From the NCBI GenBank assembly GCA_963921935.1, contig OY998180.1, positions 209,354,744 to 209,418,743 of the forward strand: a stretch of DNA of 64,000 bases, given 5' to 3'. The position numbers and the translations under genes are program-made. Position 1 is the first letter of the stretch. Each line of letters opens with the position of its first letter. Source of the DNA: Galeruca laticollis (lineage: Eukaryota > Arthropoda > Insecta > Coleoptera > Chrysomelidae). Below, piece by piece: positions 49,030 to 60,789 of the stretch. The notes under the pieces were generated by a model. It was not told where the DNA came from, searched no databases, and saw nothing but the letters and a program-made list of their open reading frames with translations.

Positions 49030-51081
49030 CACTCAGGTGCAAAAAATTTGATCCACGACTATTTTTTGGTAAAATAGACAAAAATTTTACCATGTCAGTT
49101 TTGGATCGGTTTTAAATGTTAAAGGTATGAATAATAAAGACAGTTTATACAAGAAAATCATGTTGTTGTGAAAACAATTGGCTTTATTCGAATAATGGAA
49201 AAATGAAGTATATTTTGTAATCAAAACAATGGTCATAATGAAATATTAAGTGTGTTATTTTTTTTATTAATAATGTGCATTTCCTCCCCGTGCCCTTATA
49301 ACTGCCTGCATACGTCTTGGCATAGAGCTAATTAAATATTGGACTTCGAGCTGGTCCAATTCGTCCCATATTGCCTGAAGCACCACACTCAGTTCAGCCA
49401 AGTTGTTAGCACGAGGTACCCGTGATCGGATTCTTCTTCCTGGAGTGTCCCATAGATGTTCTATAGGATTGAGATCTGGACTTGAAGATGGCCAATTTAT
49501 ACGGACAATCCCGACTTCTTCTAAATATTCATTAACGATTCTTGCACGATGTGGCCGCGCGTTATCGTCCATGAAAATAAAATTAGGCCCTACAAATGGA
49601 GCAAAAGGTACCACATGCTCATCCAAAATTGTTGTTATGTACCTTGCCTCCATCTACAAGAACCAAGTCAGTACGGGCCTCGGAACTTATACCAGCCCAA
49701 ACCATAACAGAGCCTCCTCGGTAACTTATTCTTTCCGCAATGTTACATTGGGCGAATCGCTTTCCTTGTCATCTATAGATTCTTTCTCTACCATCTGGTG
49801 TCCTTAAACAAGACCTGGACTCATCCGAGAATAATACGTTACTCGAATCGCAAACACTTTCACAATTTAACTGAGAGGCCAATTCATAGTTACCCTACTA
49901 GAAGAAAAAAATTTGAAATCTACTTAATAATACCCACCTCTGATCTGGTAAAAAATTCCATCATCTTCAATGCCAAAAAACTATTCAATCAGCTACCTTT
50001 AGAATTAAAAGTGGCAGATACATTTAATAGGTTCCGGAGATTGACAAGGACGTTTCTGCTTGAGAGAACTTACTATTCAGTGGCAGAATTCTGCATTCTA
50101 CCCCAGACTTTTGAGTTACATCGACGTAGATCAATATTTGGTATGATGTACGATGGTAACATTGTATTATAATTATTGATTTAAATTTGTATTTTTATAT
50201 ATTATGTTTTGTATCGTTAGTATTGTCAGTATATTTTATATATTTATATTATTTTTTATATTATTTTTTATATACTTTTTTATATTTAGCCATTTTTAAA
50301 TTATTTCGCTTTGTCCATAAAATTGTAAAAATTTTCATGACAATAAAGCTTATGTCTCTCTCTATCTCTCTCAATCTGCGTCATTCCAGTCCTCGTGTTC
50401 CCTTGCAAAAGCAAGCCGAGCTCTGCGTTGTTCCATGGATAGCAGTGGACATAGAGCTGGCCTTCTGGAATATAAATTAGCTTCAGTGAGTCGTCGACGA
50501 ACTGGCCACCTGCTTACATCGACATTTCTTACTTCGCTCAGACGATTTGCCAGCTCAACTGACGTTAAATGTCTATTTCTCAAACACGAAGAAACCAAAA
50601 ATCTATCATCGCGTGCGGATGTTGCCCTTCTACGGCCTGACCCTGGTCTCCTCGTGTAATTTCCAGTTTTATTAAACCGCTGATTTGCTCTTTGAACTGC
50701 ACAATGACTAACACCTACTACCTCAGCCGCATAATATTGGCTACGACCATCTTGAACTAAAGCCACTGCCCTTGCAGCATCCGTTACTGTTAAAGCCATT
50801 TGATTTCAATTAAATTAACAAAATAATAAGTTTGTATGGGTCACTAAAATAACAAATGAATCTCTTGCTGCTCTATCAGACGTAAATTTCTGACAAAAAC
50901 CTAAAATTTGTATTGTTTATAAAAAATTCCATAAGAAAAATGAAAATAATGTATATAAATTAATAATTTCAATTATACGAAGGTCTCTCTATATTTATAT
51001 ATGCCATATAATAAGTACCAAGTTTTAAAAGTCACAATAAATGGAAAATATACGATGTATCGAATTTTTTGCGCCCGAGTG
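49030..51081 (-). mobile_element. Tc1-type transposon split by a LINE insertion
   Basis: Ends CACTCAGGTGCAAAAAAT (49030) and inverted CACTCGGGCGCAAAAAAT (51081) are flanked by TA. The transposase on the minus strand begins MALTVTDAARAVALVQDGRS at 50799. It has HTH segments, PGSGRRRATS, and runs to DWNDAD at 50374. After the insert (49839-50373) it resumes SNVLFSDESRS (first Asp), RGGSVMVWAGIS, FMDDNARPHRARI (second Asp) and SSSPDLNPIEHLWD (Glu, DD34E spacing), ending GGNAHY at 49267. There is a stop near 49775 and a frameshift near 49655. Both halves rejoin in frame when the insert is ignored. Confidence 0.9.
49839..50373 (+). mobile_element. 5'-truncated LINE 3' end inserted in the Tc1 transposase
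   Basis: Plus strand: NLTERPIHSYPTRRKKFEIY, NSIIFNAKKLFNQLPLELK, ADTFNRFRRLTRTFLLERTY, YSVAEFCI, then stop at about 50172. The HSYPTR..., GAKLFN.LP..IK and FK..L..YLL blocks mark the very C-terminus of a CR1-like LINE RT ORF. A 3' UTR with ACAATAAAGCTTATG and a CTCTCTCTATCTCTCTC tail follows. AATC is present at both junctions. Confidence 0.75.
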
Positions 51082-51089
51082 TAGTAATA

Positions 51090-53590
51090 CATACATACAC
51101 CGATTAAGGAACAATATCGCTTATATAACAGGTACAATATAAATCTCAATACAAGTAATTGGAAAACACTCAAGTGAGTAGACGCAGATGTTCGTTAAGC
51201 TCAAATTATTCGTTTTATGGGTCAATAATGCGGAATGGAATGAAATTTTGAAATTTGAAACTTACTCTTATATCAACAGAGTATCAGGAAATGATTGCTC
51301 TAAAAGCCCGCTTGTTGAAATTCTTCTTCTAAATTGGTACTACATACTCATGCAGAGTTTGAGCATTATCTACCATTCAGTATATTTACAGTAGTATATT
51401 TTGTCAATTCATCTTACGTGTGTTTTGCGATTTTCATGAATGATAAAAGATTACAAATAGAATTTCCTATGCAAAAGCACCGAAAACACACCACTTCACA
51501 AAAATATCATTGTGAACCAGTATCTGATGTAAAACTTAAACTTTATCAAACAACCACCGTATTATCCTGATATTGCTTTGGCCGAAGTTTTCCTATTTTC
51601 AAAATCCAAATTACCACTTCCAGGTATCTGATTTTCATTTTACAATTTTAGTTTACAGATCAGCGTAAAAATACTGATTTATCATAATATTCTAATGGTA
51701 GCATATTCCAGTTCTGACAAAAACATTTGATTATGACTTTACTTTTGAAATGGATAGCTGCTGCGTTTCCCACATGTATTGTTTTATAATGTATGTATAA
51801 TGTTTTCATCAAATTATTATAGAATCAAATTTACAAAGAAAGTAGCTATTTTCCCAGTTTTTATTACTATATATATTTTTTCTCCGCTGACATACGCCCC
51901 TGTTGTAGCCATTCTGGACGCCGTTCTATTCACTGGTCAGTATTCTTCGTAAGCTAATTTGATTAGAACCCCACAATTCACTTTATTACCATCAACTACA
52001 GAGAGACTACATCTTGTGGTTTTACATCTTAGCTACTGTTGAAAAATGTTATTCGTGGAAAAGGTTTTATCACATCGGGTTTTTGAATAAAAAAATTATA
52101 AATTCTATTAACGATAGTCGATGCGTAAAATTGATAACATTTTAAAAAGAACCACATGACTACGAACTCGCCATGATCGGTCGCCATGTTTGTGACGAGA
52201 ATTGAGTAAAAATATATATGAAATTTAGTGCAGAAAAATTATTTAAAACGGGTAATTTTATTTAAACATGTGTGATAATGGATTTATAAAGGTTAATTGC
52301 GATAATATACAACAGAAAAACCAAAAAACCGTCATAACATGACTTAAAAATTTCAATTTCGTACTACATAACCTAACGCGTTATGAAAATATCAAAATTT
52401 TAAATTAAACCGAAACTATTCGATAGGCTTTATCATTTGATCGGTTTAAATTATTCATATAGAATGTTTTTTAAGCTATGACTTTTAAAAGTTATGATTG
52501 GGAGTTTATTAACCGTATTCTAATTTTATTAAATTTATATAAATAATTATTAATTACTAGAAAATTATAACATACTTATCAAAATGATCTTCACACTAAA
52601 AATAAAATTGATGTCGTTTACTTACGATCTTTCCATTTATTAAAAACATTTTTTTTCAAAAACTCGATCAGGTTTGACTTAAAGAGGAAAAACAGGAATA
52701 TCTAAAAAAACTCAACAAGAGTTGATGAGAAATCCCACTATTGGAATTTGATTTTTCTACTCTTATTTATGTTTATAGGTTGAGTTGGGTTGATAATATT
52801 TGTAAGACTTGCAATACTTAGATAAGAATCATGAATATTTTGATCTTCTTTGCTTTGGACATGAATAGGCTCAAGCTGGTCAATAGGTCTGAAATAAAGA
52901 CCTCCTTCAACCTGTGACGTATAAACTAGAGGAGATAACATATGGCTCTGGCAGTTTGGAACTAAGATCTAAGCAAATACCGACAAAATGGATGTTAAGC
53001 ACATCTGAATCTGGAGAAGTAGTTAGAAATGCGAAGCTACTTCTTTAAACTTCCAAAACGGACCAATTTATTTGGTTGAATTTACTCCGATGTTTTGCGT
53101 CTTTTGTAATCAATTGTTGATAATAGGACGTAAGGAAAACACAATGTTCAAACATTGGGTGGTCATGTCGAATTTAGAGTCATTCTTAGTATAGGAAATA
53201 GAACAATTATTGAAATTGCACAGTAAATAAAACACTTCGAAGCTGCTCGCTCGTGTATTCTTCCTAGTTTACTTGTTTTGCTGAATGTATAGAATTAAGG
53301 GATTAGAAAAACCAGCAGAAATTACTGTTCAATGTTGAAAGTACTTACTGACATTTGAAAACCATTTAGCAGTAGCATAGTCATTAAGCTCATATTTAAA
53401 ACAAAGCGGCTGTAAATCCAAAAAATCAATTTCCAACTTCAGTATGTTTAGAGGAGAATATATTATGTTACTTACTATAATAGTTCGTAGAAATACTTTT
53501 CACACAGTATAGATTTAAAATAGTCTAACCTTAAAAACATTGGTTCCAACAATTTAATTAAAAAGATATAGACATAAACAATAGACACTC
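51090..53590. other. No gene recognised
   Basis: No ORF, splice-bounded exon or element end here is convincing. Presumed intron. Confidence 0.5.
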
Positions 53591-53599
53591 AAAACACAT

Positions 53600-54120
53600 A
53601 TTTTTACAAATATTATATCAATTGCTGATTCACCGGTCACTGGTATTTGACCGGATCTTCATTATAACCAAAATTTGTTTTCAATATTTAAATATTTATA
53701 ACTACATGCTAATATTCTATAGGTAACCGATTTTAATTGTTGTTGTTGGTTTCTGAATTTTTAGATTATATTTGAATAAATTTCAATTATTAGTTTTATG
53801 TATTTTTTGTCATTTATTCCGTTTTGATTTTTCCTCATTTCAATAGCTTCATAAAGTTCTCTTTTTCTTGTGCGAATTTCTGCTTTTAGGATTTTGGTTT
53901 GTTCATTGTCAAAAGTGTGTTTTTTCTGGGTTTCGTGTTTGGTTAATGCTGTTTGATTTTTTATCATATTTATGAGATTTTATCCTATTTTGTAAATATT
54001 GACTGGTTTGGCCTATATAAACCACTTCGCAATTGCTACACGGTATTTCATAGACAATATGAGTTCTCTTTAGTTTGGCTGTTTGTATTAGTTTGCTCAT
54101 ATTTTATGTTATGGTATGAA
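53600..54120 (-). mobile_element. Penelope-like GIY-YIG fragment with hairpin motif at its 3' end
   Basis: Minus strand: KLKRTHIVYEIPCSNCEVVY, IGQTSQYLQNRIKSHKYD (54070-53960), then, after a frameshift, TALTKHETQKKHTFDNEQTK, ILKAEIRTRKRELYEAIEMR and a stop near 53766. This is a full GIY-YIG endonuclease domain of a PLE without its RT. About 100 bp downstream, at 53662-53629, lies TGAAGAT, a 7-bp perfect stem CCGGTCA/TGACCGG and TGAA, the hammerhead-like arrangement seen in the other PLEs. Confidence 0.8.
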
Positions 54121-54239
54121 TACGTTGTCTTCTAAACAATATTATAGTGGTTATTTGTGTGGATAATTTCAACATTGGAATTTGGACATTCTTATCAGGT
54201 ATTTATAATTCTATAACTAGTCTATTTGTGTACATGATA

Positions 54240-54243
<4 letters not shown>

Positions 54244-54290
<47 letters not shown>
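54244..54290. repeat. (TA)n microsatellite
   Basis: TA tract just before the palindromic element at 54320. Confidence 0.95.
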
Positions 54291-54296
<6 letters not shown>

Positions 54297-54319
54297 CATA
54301 CAATTTCATAATAGTATAG

Positions 54320-54852
54320 ATAGCGGTTTTCTACGATATTCCTCCGTGTAATTCGAAATATTAATAATTTCGAAATAGCAGTCTCGCGTTCTTAGAAAGA
54401 AAAAACAACTTTTCTGGCTAATGCCACGTCGAATATTGAATTACTTCGCATTCGAAGAACGTGACGTCTATCGAACCTTTTGTCGATACAGACATCACTG
54501 ATGATTCGCAATTGCAAGGAGAAGGACATACGAGTAGTATGTTGACCGGTTTCGACCGAATTTTGGCTTAAAGACTCCGAACGAGAAGGCATTACGGTGC
54601 TCTTGAAGAGACCCAAGAAGGTCGAAATCGGTCAGCGTACTATGCCCTTCTCGTTGCAATTGCAAATCATTAGACAAAAGGGAGGATAGAGGTCACGTCC
54701 TTCGAAGGGAATGTAAGAATGTAATTCAATATTCGGCGTGGTAGTAGCCAGGAAAGTCATTATTTTTTCTTTAAAAGAACCGTTAGACTGCCATTTCGAA
54801 ATTCTTAATATTTCGAATTACACGGAGGTGTATAGTAGAAAACGACCACTGA
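54320..54852. repeat. 0.53-kb palindromic element with hammerhead-like cores near its centre
   Basis: Left arm 54320-54590 and right arm 54592-54852 are diverged inverted copies: TCCTCCGTGTAATTCGAAAT on the left matches TTTCGAATTACACGGAGG on the right; GCAATTGCAAGGAGAAGG matches the inverted CCTTCTCGTTGCAATTGC. On the right arm TTGAAGA, stem GACC...GGTC and GAAA follow each other (54603-54627), as in a hammerhead core; the left arm has a worn inverted version (about 54548-54577). No ORF. It may be a pair of PLE terminal arms without the coding part, or a small foldback element. Confidence 0.7.
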
Positions 54853-54859
54853 AAGTGCC

Positions 54860-55870
54860 GTACATAGATACAGTGCCCGACTTTTCATCACCTCTACAAA
54901 GAGGCTGTCGATGATTTCCATTTCATTAAGGTTTCTCCTTAGATCGGATGGTCAGCTGTAATTCGAAGCACAGGTGCTGTTTAGTTAATGTTGATAATTT
55001 TTATACTGATTCCGTATTTCACTGACAAATTATTTATTCCGCTCCTTCTTCGATGGATTACTGCAACATTATGTTTTTTCCAAATAGATATCTGGAAGAA
55101 CCAGTCCGAAGAATTTGATTTTTGCGGTTTTCCTAGCCTTTGTGTCAGTGATGATGTCCTTTGATGTTCCAAAAGTAGCCACATTATGAATTGACCGTTA
55201 GAACAAGATCTTAAGTCGCTACTAAGGTGAACTAGGTGATGTCACACCAATTACTGTGGTAGTTATAATAATCCGAAAATAACTACCCATTATTCCAAAA
55301 TGCTCAGAATATACCTACCAATAACAATTAAAATGTGCTTTTAATAGACTACAATTTAACTCATATTCAATTCGATAATAAACGCGGTGTATATTCAAAA
55401 GGCAAATAAATCTTGAGCCCTCTTTGAAAAATATGGTATTAAATGTCATAATTTATTTGATGAAGTTAACGAAAACGCTAAGCAAATTTGATTTGAGCGT
55501 TGAAACAAAAACCCCGCAGCTAACCCTCTAGATCAATGTCAATTCATTAGTTAATCTGAAGTATAAGATTGTTCGAGTTCATTTTAATTCTCATAATTAT
55601 TTCGGTTAAAACCAACCAGTGACGTACTCGGGAAAATAATTCAACCAGAGTAGGTGGGGTTGAAAAAAATCATTTACTGGAGAATTTAGTGATTGATCAT
55701 ATAATTCATGTCAACTCATTAAAATTTTTGGTTACGGACTGAATAATTCAGTCAAGATCCATTGATAATGATCATTTAATAAAGCCAGTTTAAAGTGATT
55801 GTCGAAATTATTTTTATCTCACAACTGTCTTCGATACTCACATGAAGCTTCAGCGTCATCTATTTGTTTA
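54860..55870. other. No gene recognised
   Basis: No coding or repeat structure that I can support. Confidence 0.5.
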
Positions 55871-55879
55871 CAGTACTTC

Positions 55880-56450
55880 AATGTGTCTCGAGTGTTTTGC
55901 GATTTTTATAATAATTTAAAATGTCGAACAAGGAATCTAAAATTTTGAATTGTATCTGAAATTTGGAGAGCAGAAGCGCTGAAAATGTTATACTGTAGAT
56001 GTGTGGTGGAAAAATTTGCCTTGCTCTGGTCGGTCTTCCACAACTTCAACTAAACATCTCTGAAGTACAGGAAATGAAAACTGAATATTGCTGTTAATGT
56101 CTGAGAGAGATAACGTCTCACTAATCAATCGTACAATTTCAAACGATTGTTTAATGTCCTGCAAATACTCAATAGTGTAAGGTTGCTGAAGACATGTTAG
56201 ATAAAATCATTTCCGATGCCACATTCATAAAACTGGTGGCAAGATTGGGTTTATGAGTTTGATGTGCCAACAAATCAACAAGCCTGGGAATAGCGCCAAA
56301 ACCGAAGAAGTAGGTATCGATCAAAAGTGAAGGTAAAGTTTTTACAATTTTCGCTGTATCGTGTACTAGGAATTCTTGTCAAAAGGTGAGACGATAAATA
56401 AAGAATATTCCCTGAGCGTTATGCGACGTTTGAGAGGACAAAAACCTCAG
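55880..56450 (+). pseudogene. Very degraded mariner transposase
   Basis: Only scattered blocks remain: CSGRSSTT near 56030 (GRPS-like linker) and EFLSKGETINKEYSLSVMRR followed by LRGQKPQI near 56370-56440. The latter fits the mariner block EFLP.G.TVN..YY..V..RLR.... Stops occur every few codons. Terminal repeats were not found. Confidence 0.5.
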
Positions 56451-56459
56451 ATTTGTAGA

Positions 56460-57500
56460 AAGTAGAATCGATAGCGCTCTATCTCTGTATTCGCGGCGAG
56501 TACTGAACTCGTAAGAGTACCTACTATGCTAGAAGGGTTCAATGTCACTCATGAAATCAGAAAAGAAAGTATTCTCTCTCGTTATCTAACATCTTAGTGG
56601 TTCTGTAATCTCGGATCTATCTCAGATCAGAAGTGAGAGGTATGTCAAAAGTATCTTTGAAGCCAATGCTCTCAATGACTTTTGACGTACATTTTCTGCT
56701 ATGACTAATGTGCATTAAAAATGTCATCGCAAGTTAAAGCATCAATAGGCCTATTGAAATTAGAATACTGTTAACAGAACGCTTTTATAAAGGCATGTCT
56801 TCAGAGCTGACAATTCTAAACGATTCTTTGTCTTTGTTTATCCGTATAAACTTATTCAGTTATTAAGTTAATGAATAATTAATTCTTCAATGATTTGAAA
56901 GTAGACGAAAAAACATATCGATTGTTTTAGAATGTAAAAAAAAACCTTAAACCCGACCTTTCGGATACGTTTTCTGCAAGAAACAGCAACCGCCCCAGCC
57001 GCAACTACCGAATTACGTCGGCAAATTTTCCAAGTTTGGTTTACAATAAGCAAGAGCTAATTTTATCACTCTCAGCCGGGAACAGCCCAGAATTGGATTT
57101 ACAAATTTACCAGAGGGGTTCATTATTAGATTTACATGTTGAGGGGCTGGAACAACGAGACACAGTTAGTGGGATGACACACTTTCAATCAACATACATG
57201 TCATATTGTGTAGGAGTCTACTCACCCCTACTCATTATTGCGGGGTTGCCGTAATATAAAATACACTATAAAAATCAAAATCTGTATAATTATGGTAACA
57301 TAAAATATATCAGATATTTCGACTAATATATTTATCTACTTACATAAAATATTGGAGTCTGGTGATAATATACCACAAACAAATAGACACGTAGTAACCG
57401 AGTGTATGCATTTTATTGAACACTAAGAAAACTATACAACGAATTATGAAATTAAATCTAAAAATAATTAAGCTTCAAGAGCAACTTTGTTCTTTATACA
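56460..57500. other. No gene recognised
   Basis: A 72-codon frame at 57036-57254 is somewhat higher in complexity than its surroundings, but I recognise no family. Confidence 0.4.
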
Positions 57501-57511
57501 ACAAATAAGTA

Positions 57512-59400
57512 TTGCAATTCAAAGAAGAAACGCTTCATCTTTTCTCAGTACGTTTCCCCGTTCTAGAAGAACTTTTTATGAAACCTAATCATAAGAAACC
57601 TAATTCTTCTACCACTTTCAAACTTTCTCACATTACCGACCCTAAAACATGTGATCTTTCTTTTTTCCGAAATTCTTATTTAACATCTTCATTCTCTTCT
57701 TCAGAATGTGTGCCTTCTGATAATACATGCGTTAACAATTTTATAAATTATGCCTCCAAAATATCTGATGTGACCAATGGAGTGAAACCACTAAGTACAA
57801 AAGCAATATCAACCAGAGTTAAAAAATCTAGTAATAATGTTTCGGTGACCCAAAAAAATGACGTTGCCTCCAACAAGTGTCAAAATAACCCCGATGTTTT
57901 GCAGTCAAATTCAAAATTGGAAGAGAATGAAGACGTAGAAAAAAATAATGGGTCAGTATTCATAGTAACTGAGGAATCAATAAACATCAATTCCCTTTCT
58001 AAAAATAATCCTAGATTTAACAACTTCTCTTCATACAATTCATTTTCGATTAAAGATTTTCAGAAAGGGGATGAAACTCAACAAGAACAAAAGGACAAGT
58101 CTAAAAATGATGTAGATAACAAGGAATATATTAACAAAATGAACCAGACCATTGCTCTATTGACATCAACCCAACTTTCCAAAACCGCAATATCTCCATC
58201 CAATTTAATAGCAAACAACATCAATCCAAATTCATTATCACGCCGATCAAGTGAGAGAGACAATAATAGAATCCGAGATTATTCGGACAATGATAGTATT
58301 TGCGAAATAGCTCTTAACAATATCTCCACAATCAGATCCATAAAGGGTATTCCCCAAAAATCTTTGGGTCTCAAAGGCCTCAAAAATATTGTTAACACAT
58401 GTTTCATGAATAGTATTAACCAATGCCTATCAAACACAAGGTGGCTATTAGAATATCTAAAGAAAGACGCATACATAAGAGATATTAACATAAACATATC
58501 TAGCATGAAAGGAGCACTAATTAAAGCATTTGCTGAAGTTATTAAAGAGCTTTGGTCTGAAGACGGTTCAGACAGAGTGGTTAATACAGTATCATTGAAA
58601 AGTCAGATTCAGCGATTTACTTCAAGGTTCATGGGATACACTCAACATGATGCACAGGAGTTTCTTCGTTACCTATTAGCAGGACTTCACGAAGATGTCA
58701 ACAAGGTATATGAAAACCAAAGCCCATATTAACAGAAATTGATGAAAAACTTAGTGACATTAAGAAAGCACAAGAATCTTGGTTGAGATATCCGAGAATG
58801 GACAAACTCCAAGATTGTGGATAACTTTGTCCGTCAATTAAAATCAACATTGTAGTGCACACACTGTGGTCACTGTTCAGATACCTTCGATTCCTTTTGC
58901 GATTCATCCCTTTCCATACCCCAAAGAACAGGTCAATTACGACTTTCACAATGTTTAGATTCGTTTACAAGAGAAGAAACACTCGACGGTGATGAGAAAC
59001 CAACAAGTTCGAAATGTACGGAACGAAGACGATGCACTAAATCATTCTCAATTCGTAAATTTCCGAAAATATTGCTTATTCACCTGAAGCGCTTTACGCA
59101 AACAGAAAGATTTAGTGGAAAACTTAATGTTGCAATATATTTTCCAATAGAAGGGCATATGAGCCATTACGCGGCTGATAATGTGGCACCTTGTATGTAC
59201 AACCTCTACGCTATATCAAATCACAGTGGAACCACTTACAATGGTCACTACACAGCATATTGCCGACATCCCTACACGGGACAGTGGCACGAATATAACG
59301 ATTCAAGGGTGCTATTAATTAATCTTTAGTCAGTGGAGAAGCATATGTTCTCTTCTATGAACAAGATGACACAAAGTCCCACCTTCAAGTATAATAATTT
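57512..59400 (+). pseudogene. Processed pseudogene of a USP2-like ubiquitin-specific protease
   Basis: USP2-type enzymes remove ubiquitin from proteins by a Cys-His-Asp/Asn peptidase. Here an intronless frame (57512-58732) starts with about 280 low-complexity Ser/Asn-rich residues. Then comes the USP core: GLKGLKNIVNTCFMNSINQC (Cys at codon 297; NLGNTC in relatives reads NIVNTC), FMGYTQHDAQEFLRYLLAGL. A frameshift near 58715 gives a stop. Further pieces: CTHCGHCSDTFDSF (first CxxC of the zinc finger), FPKILLIHLKRF, HSGTTYNGHYTAYCRHPYTG (catalytic His) and WHEYNDSRV, with a second shift near 59325. The second zinc CxxC has lost a Cys. No introns, several frameshifts and lost residues point to a retrocopy. 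It is antisense to trh. Confidence 0.88.
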
Positions 59401-59629
59401 TTTTTTATTAGTTTTTAAATTGTATATTTTCATTGTGAACCAATGTCTTATATATACATTGTACTTTTTAGAAGTAGTTTTGCAATTATACTAATAAGAA
59501 AGTTAATAAAATCTAAAATTAAAAGTTCTGCAATTACTTTTTTAAGAATGCTAATAACAGTTGTCAAATTTGCTGTCATATGAATTGAAGTTTTAAGTTA
59601 TAAAAATAAATAACAAAATGGACATTGTT

Positions 59630-59760
59630 TACATTTACACAATTGCTCGATCATTTGTCGAAAGTGCTGAGTAAAACCGGCTGTGATCTGACCAATCAGG
59701 TATCTAGAGAATTGCCAACTTAAATTCGAATCACTCCTCCTATACCCTGTTTTTAAACTG
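59630..59760. repeat. Terminal fragment of the neighbouring long-TIR family
   Basis: AAAGTGCTGAGTAAAACCGG, TGATCTGACCAATCAGG and TTGCCAACTTAAATTCGAAT match the right end of 59817-60785; it then joins CCTGTTTTTAAACTGG, another family end. Confidence 0.75.
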
Positions 59761-59816
59761 GACGATCATTTTAGGAAACCTGAATCACACCACTAGAAAT
59801 CACTAAAAAATTACTA

Positions 59817-60785
59817 TATCCTGTTTTTAAGCTAGGAGGACTGATTTGAATTTAAGTTGGCAATTTTGTTGATTTCTGATTGGTCAAATCGCAGCCGGTT
59901 TTGCACAGCACTTTTGACATATATTATGATTGATAATTCTATAAATTGTAAACAAATAGTGTCCACTTTATTCTTTCTTGCATTCTTGTTATTGTTTTAT
60001 TAAAATATGAAAACAGTGCTTGTCAGGACTAATTTGAAAATGGATTCAGATAATATTCCAAGTACTAGCAGACATAATTCGCCCCCCAAAAAAGGAGCTC
60101 TGTAATTTTAGGCCACTTATCGTCTACAGAGAAGCAAAACATTGTGAATTTGTTCTTATAAACAAATCGCAGATGATGAATCCGAGACAAAGGTGAATAC
60201 TATTGTGTTTAAAATTGTAAAAACGTTGGGTAAGTTATCGAAAATAGCACTTTTGTGAGAGAAATTAATGTATTCAAATTTTATGCTAGATCGACTGTTC
60301 GAGTTATTAAAGAATATAAACACTGGAATAATTGTATCTTCTAACCATCGTGGAGGTCGTTCAGGAATTGTTGAAACCTTCGACGATACAATAAAAAATA
60401 TAATTCGACGCATTGTTCATAGTTTCTTTTTTAAAAATGAAATACCAACTTTGAATAAACTTTCAAATGAAATAAGAAAATGCCCAGATTTACCACAAAT
60501 TTCTCGTTAATCATTACATAAAGGGGAGAGGAAGGGGGCGAATGATGTCTGCTAGTAATATTATCCGAAACTTTTTCAAATTAGTCCTGACAAGAAATGT
60601 TTTTATATTTAATAAAACAATAACAAGAACGCAAGAAAGAATAAAGTGGACACTATTTGTTCACAATTTATACAATTGCCAATCATTATATATGTCAAAA
60701 GTGCTGTGTAAAACCGGCTGCGATTTGACCAATCAGGAATCTACAGAAAATTCAAATCAGTTCTTCTAGTTTAAAAACAGGGTAT
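59817..60785 (+). mobile_element. Non-autonomous IS630-like transposon with about 265-bp TIRs
   Basis: Left TIR 59817-60085 and right TIR 60535-60785 are inverted copies with modest divergence (ends TATATCCTGTTTTTAAGC and inverted TATACCCTGTTTTTAAAC). The TIR includes the start of the reading frame (NLKMDSDNIPSTSRHNSPPK). Inside lies a broken N-terminal transposase part: EKQNI-like remains, KQIADDESETKVNTIVFKIV (HTH), then IRRIVHSFFFKNEIPTLNKL and PDLPQISR before a stop at 60508. I recall IRR.VH.FFFRNEIPTL.KIL..V..D.DLP.FSR from DDE_3-type transposases of insects. The catalytic domain is deleted. End fragments of the family recur at 7012, 15655 and 59630. Confidence 0.75.
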
Positions 60786-60789
60786 AGTT

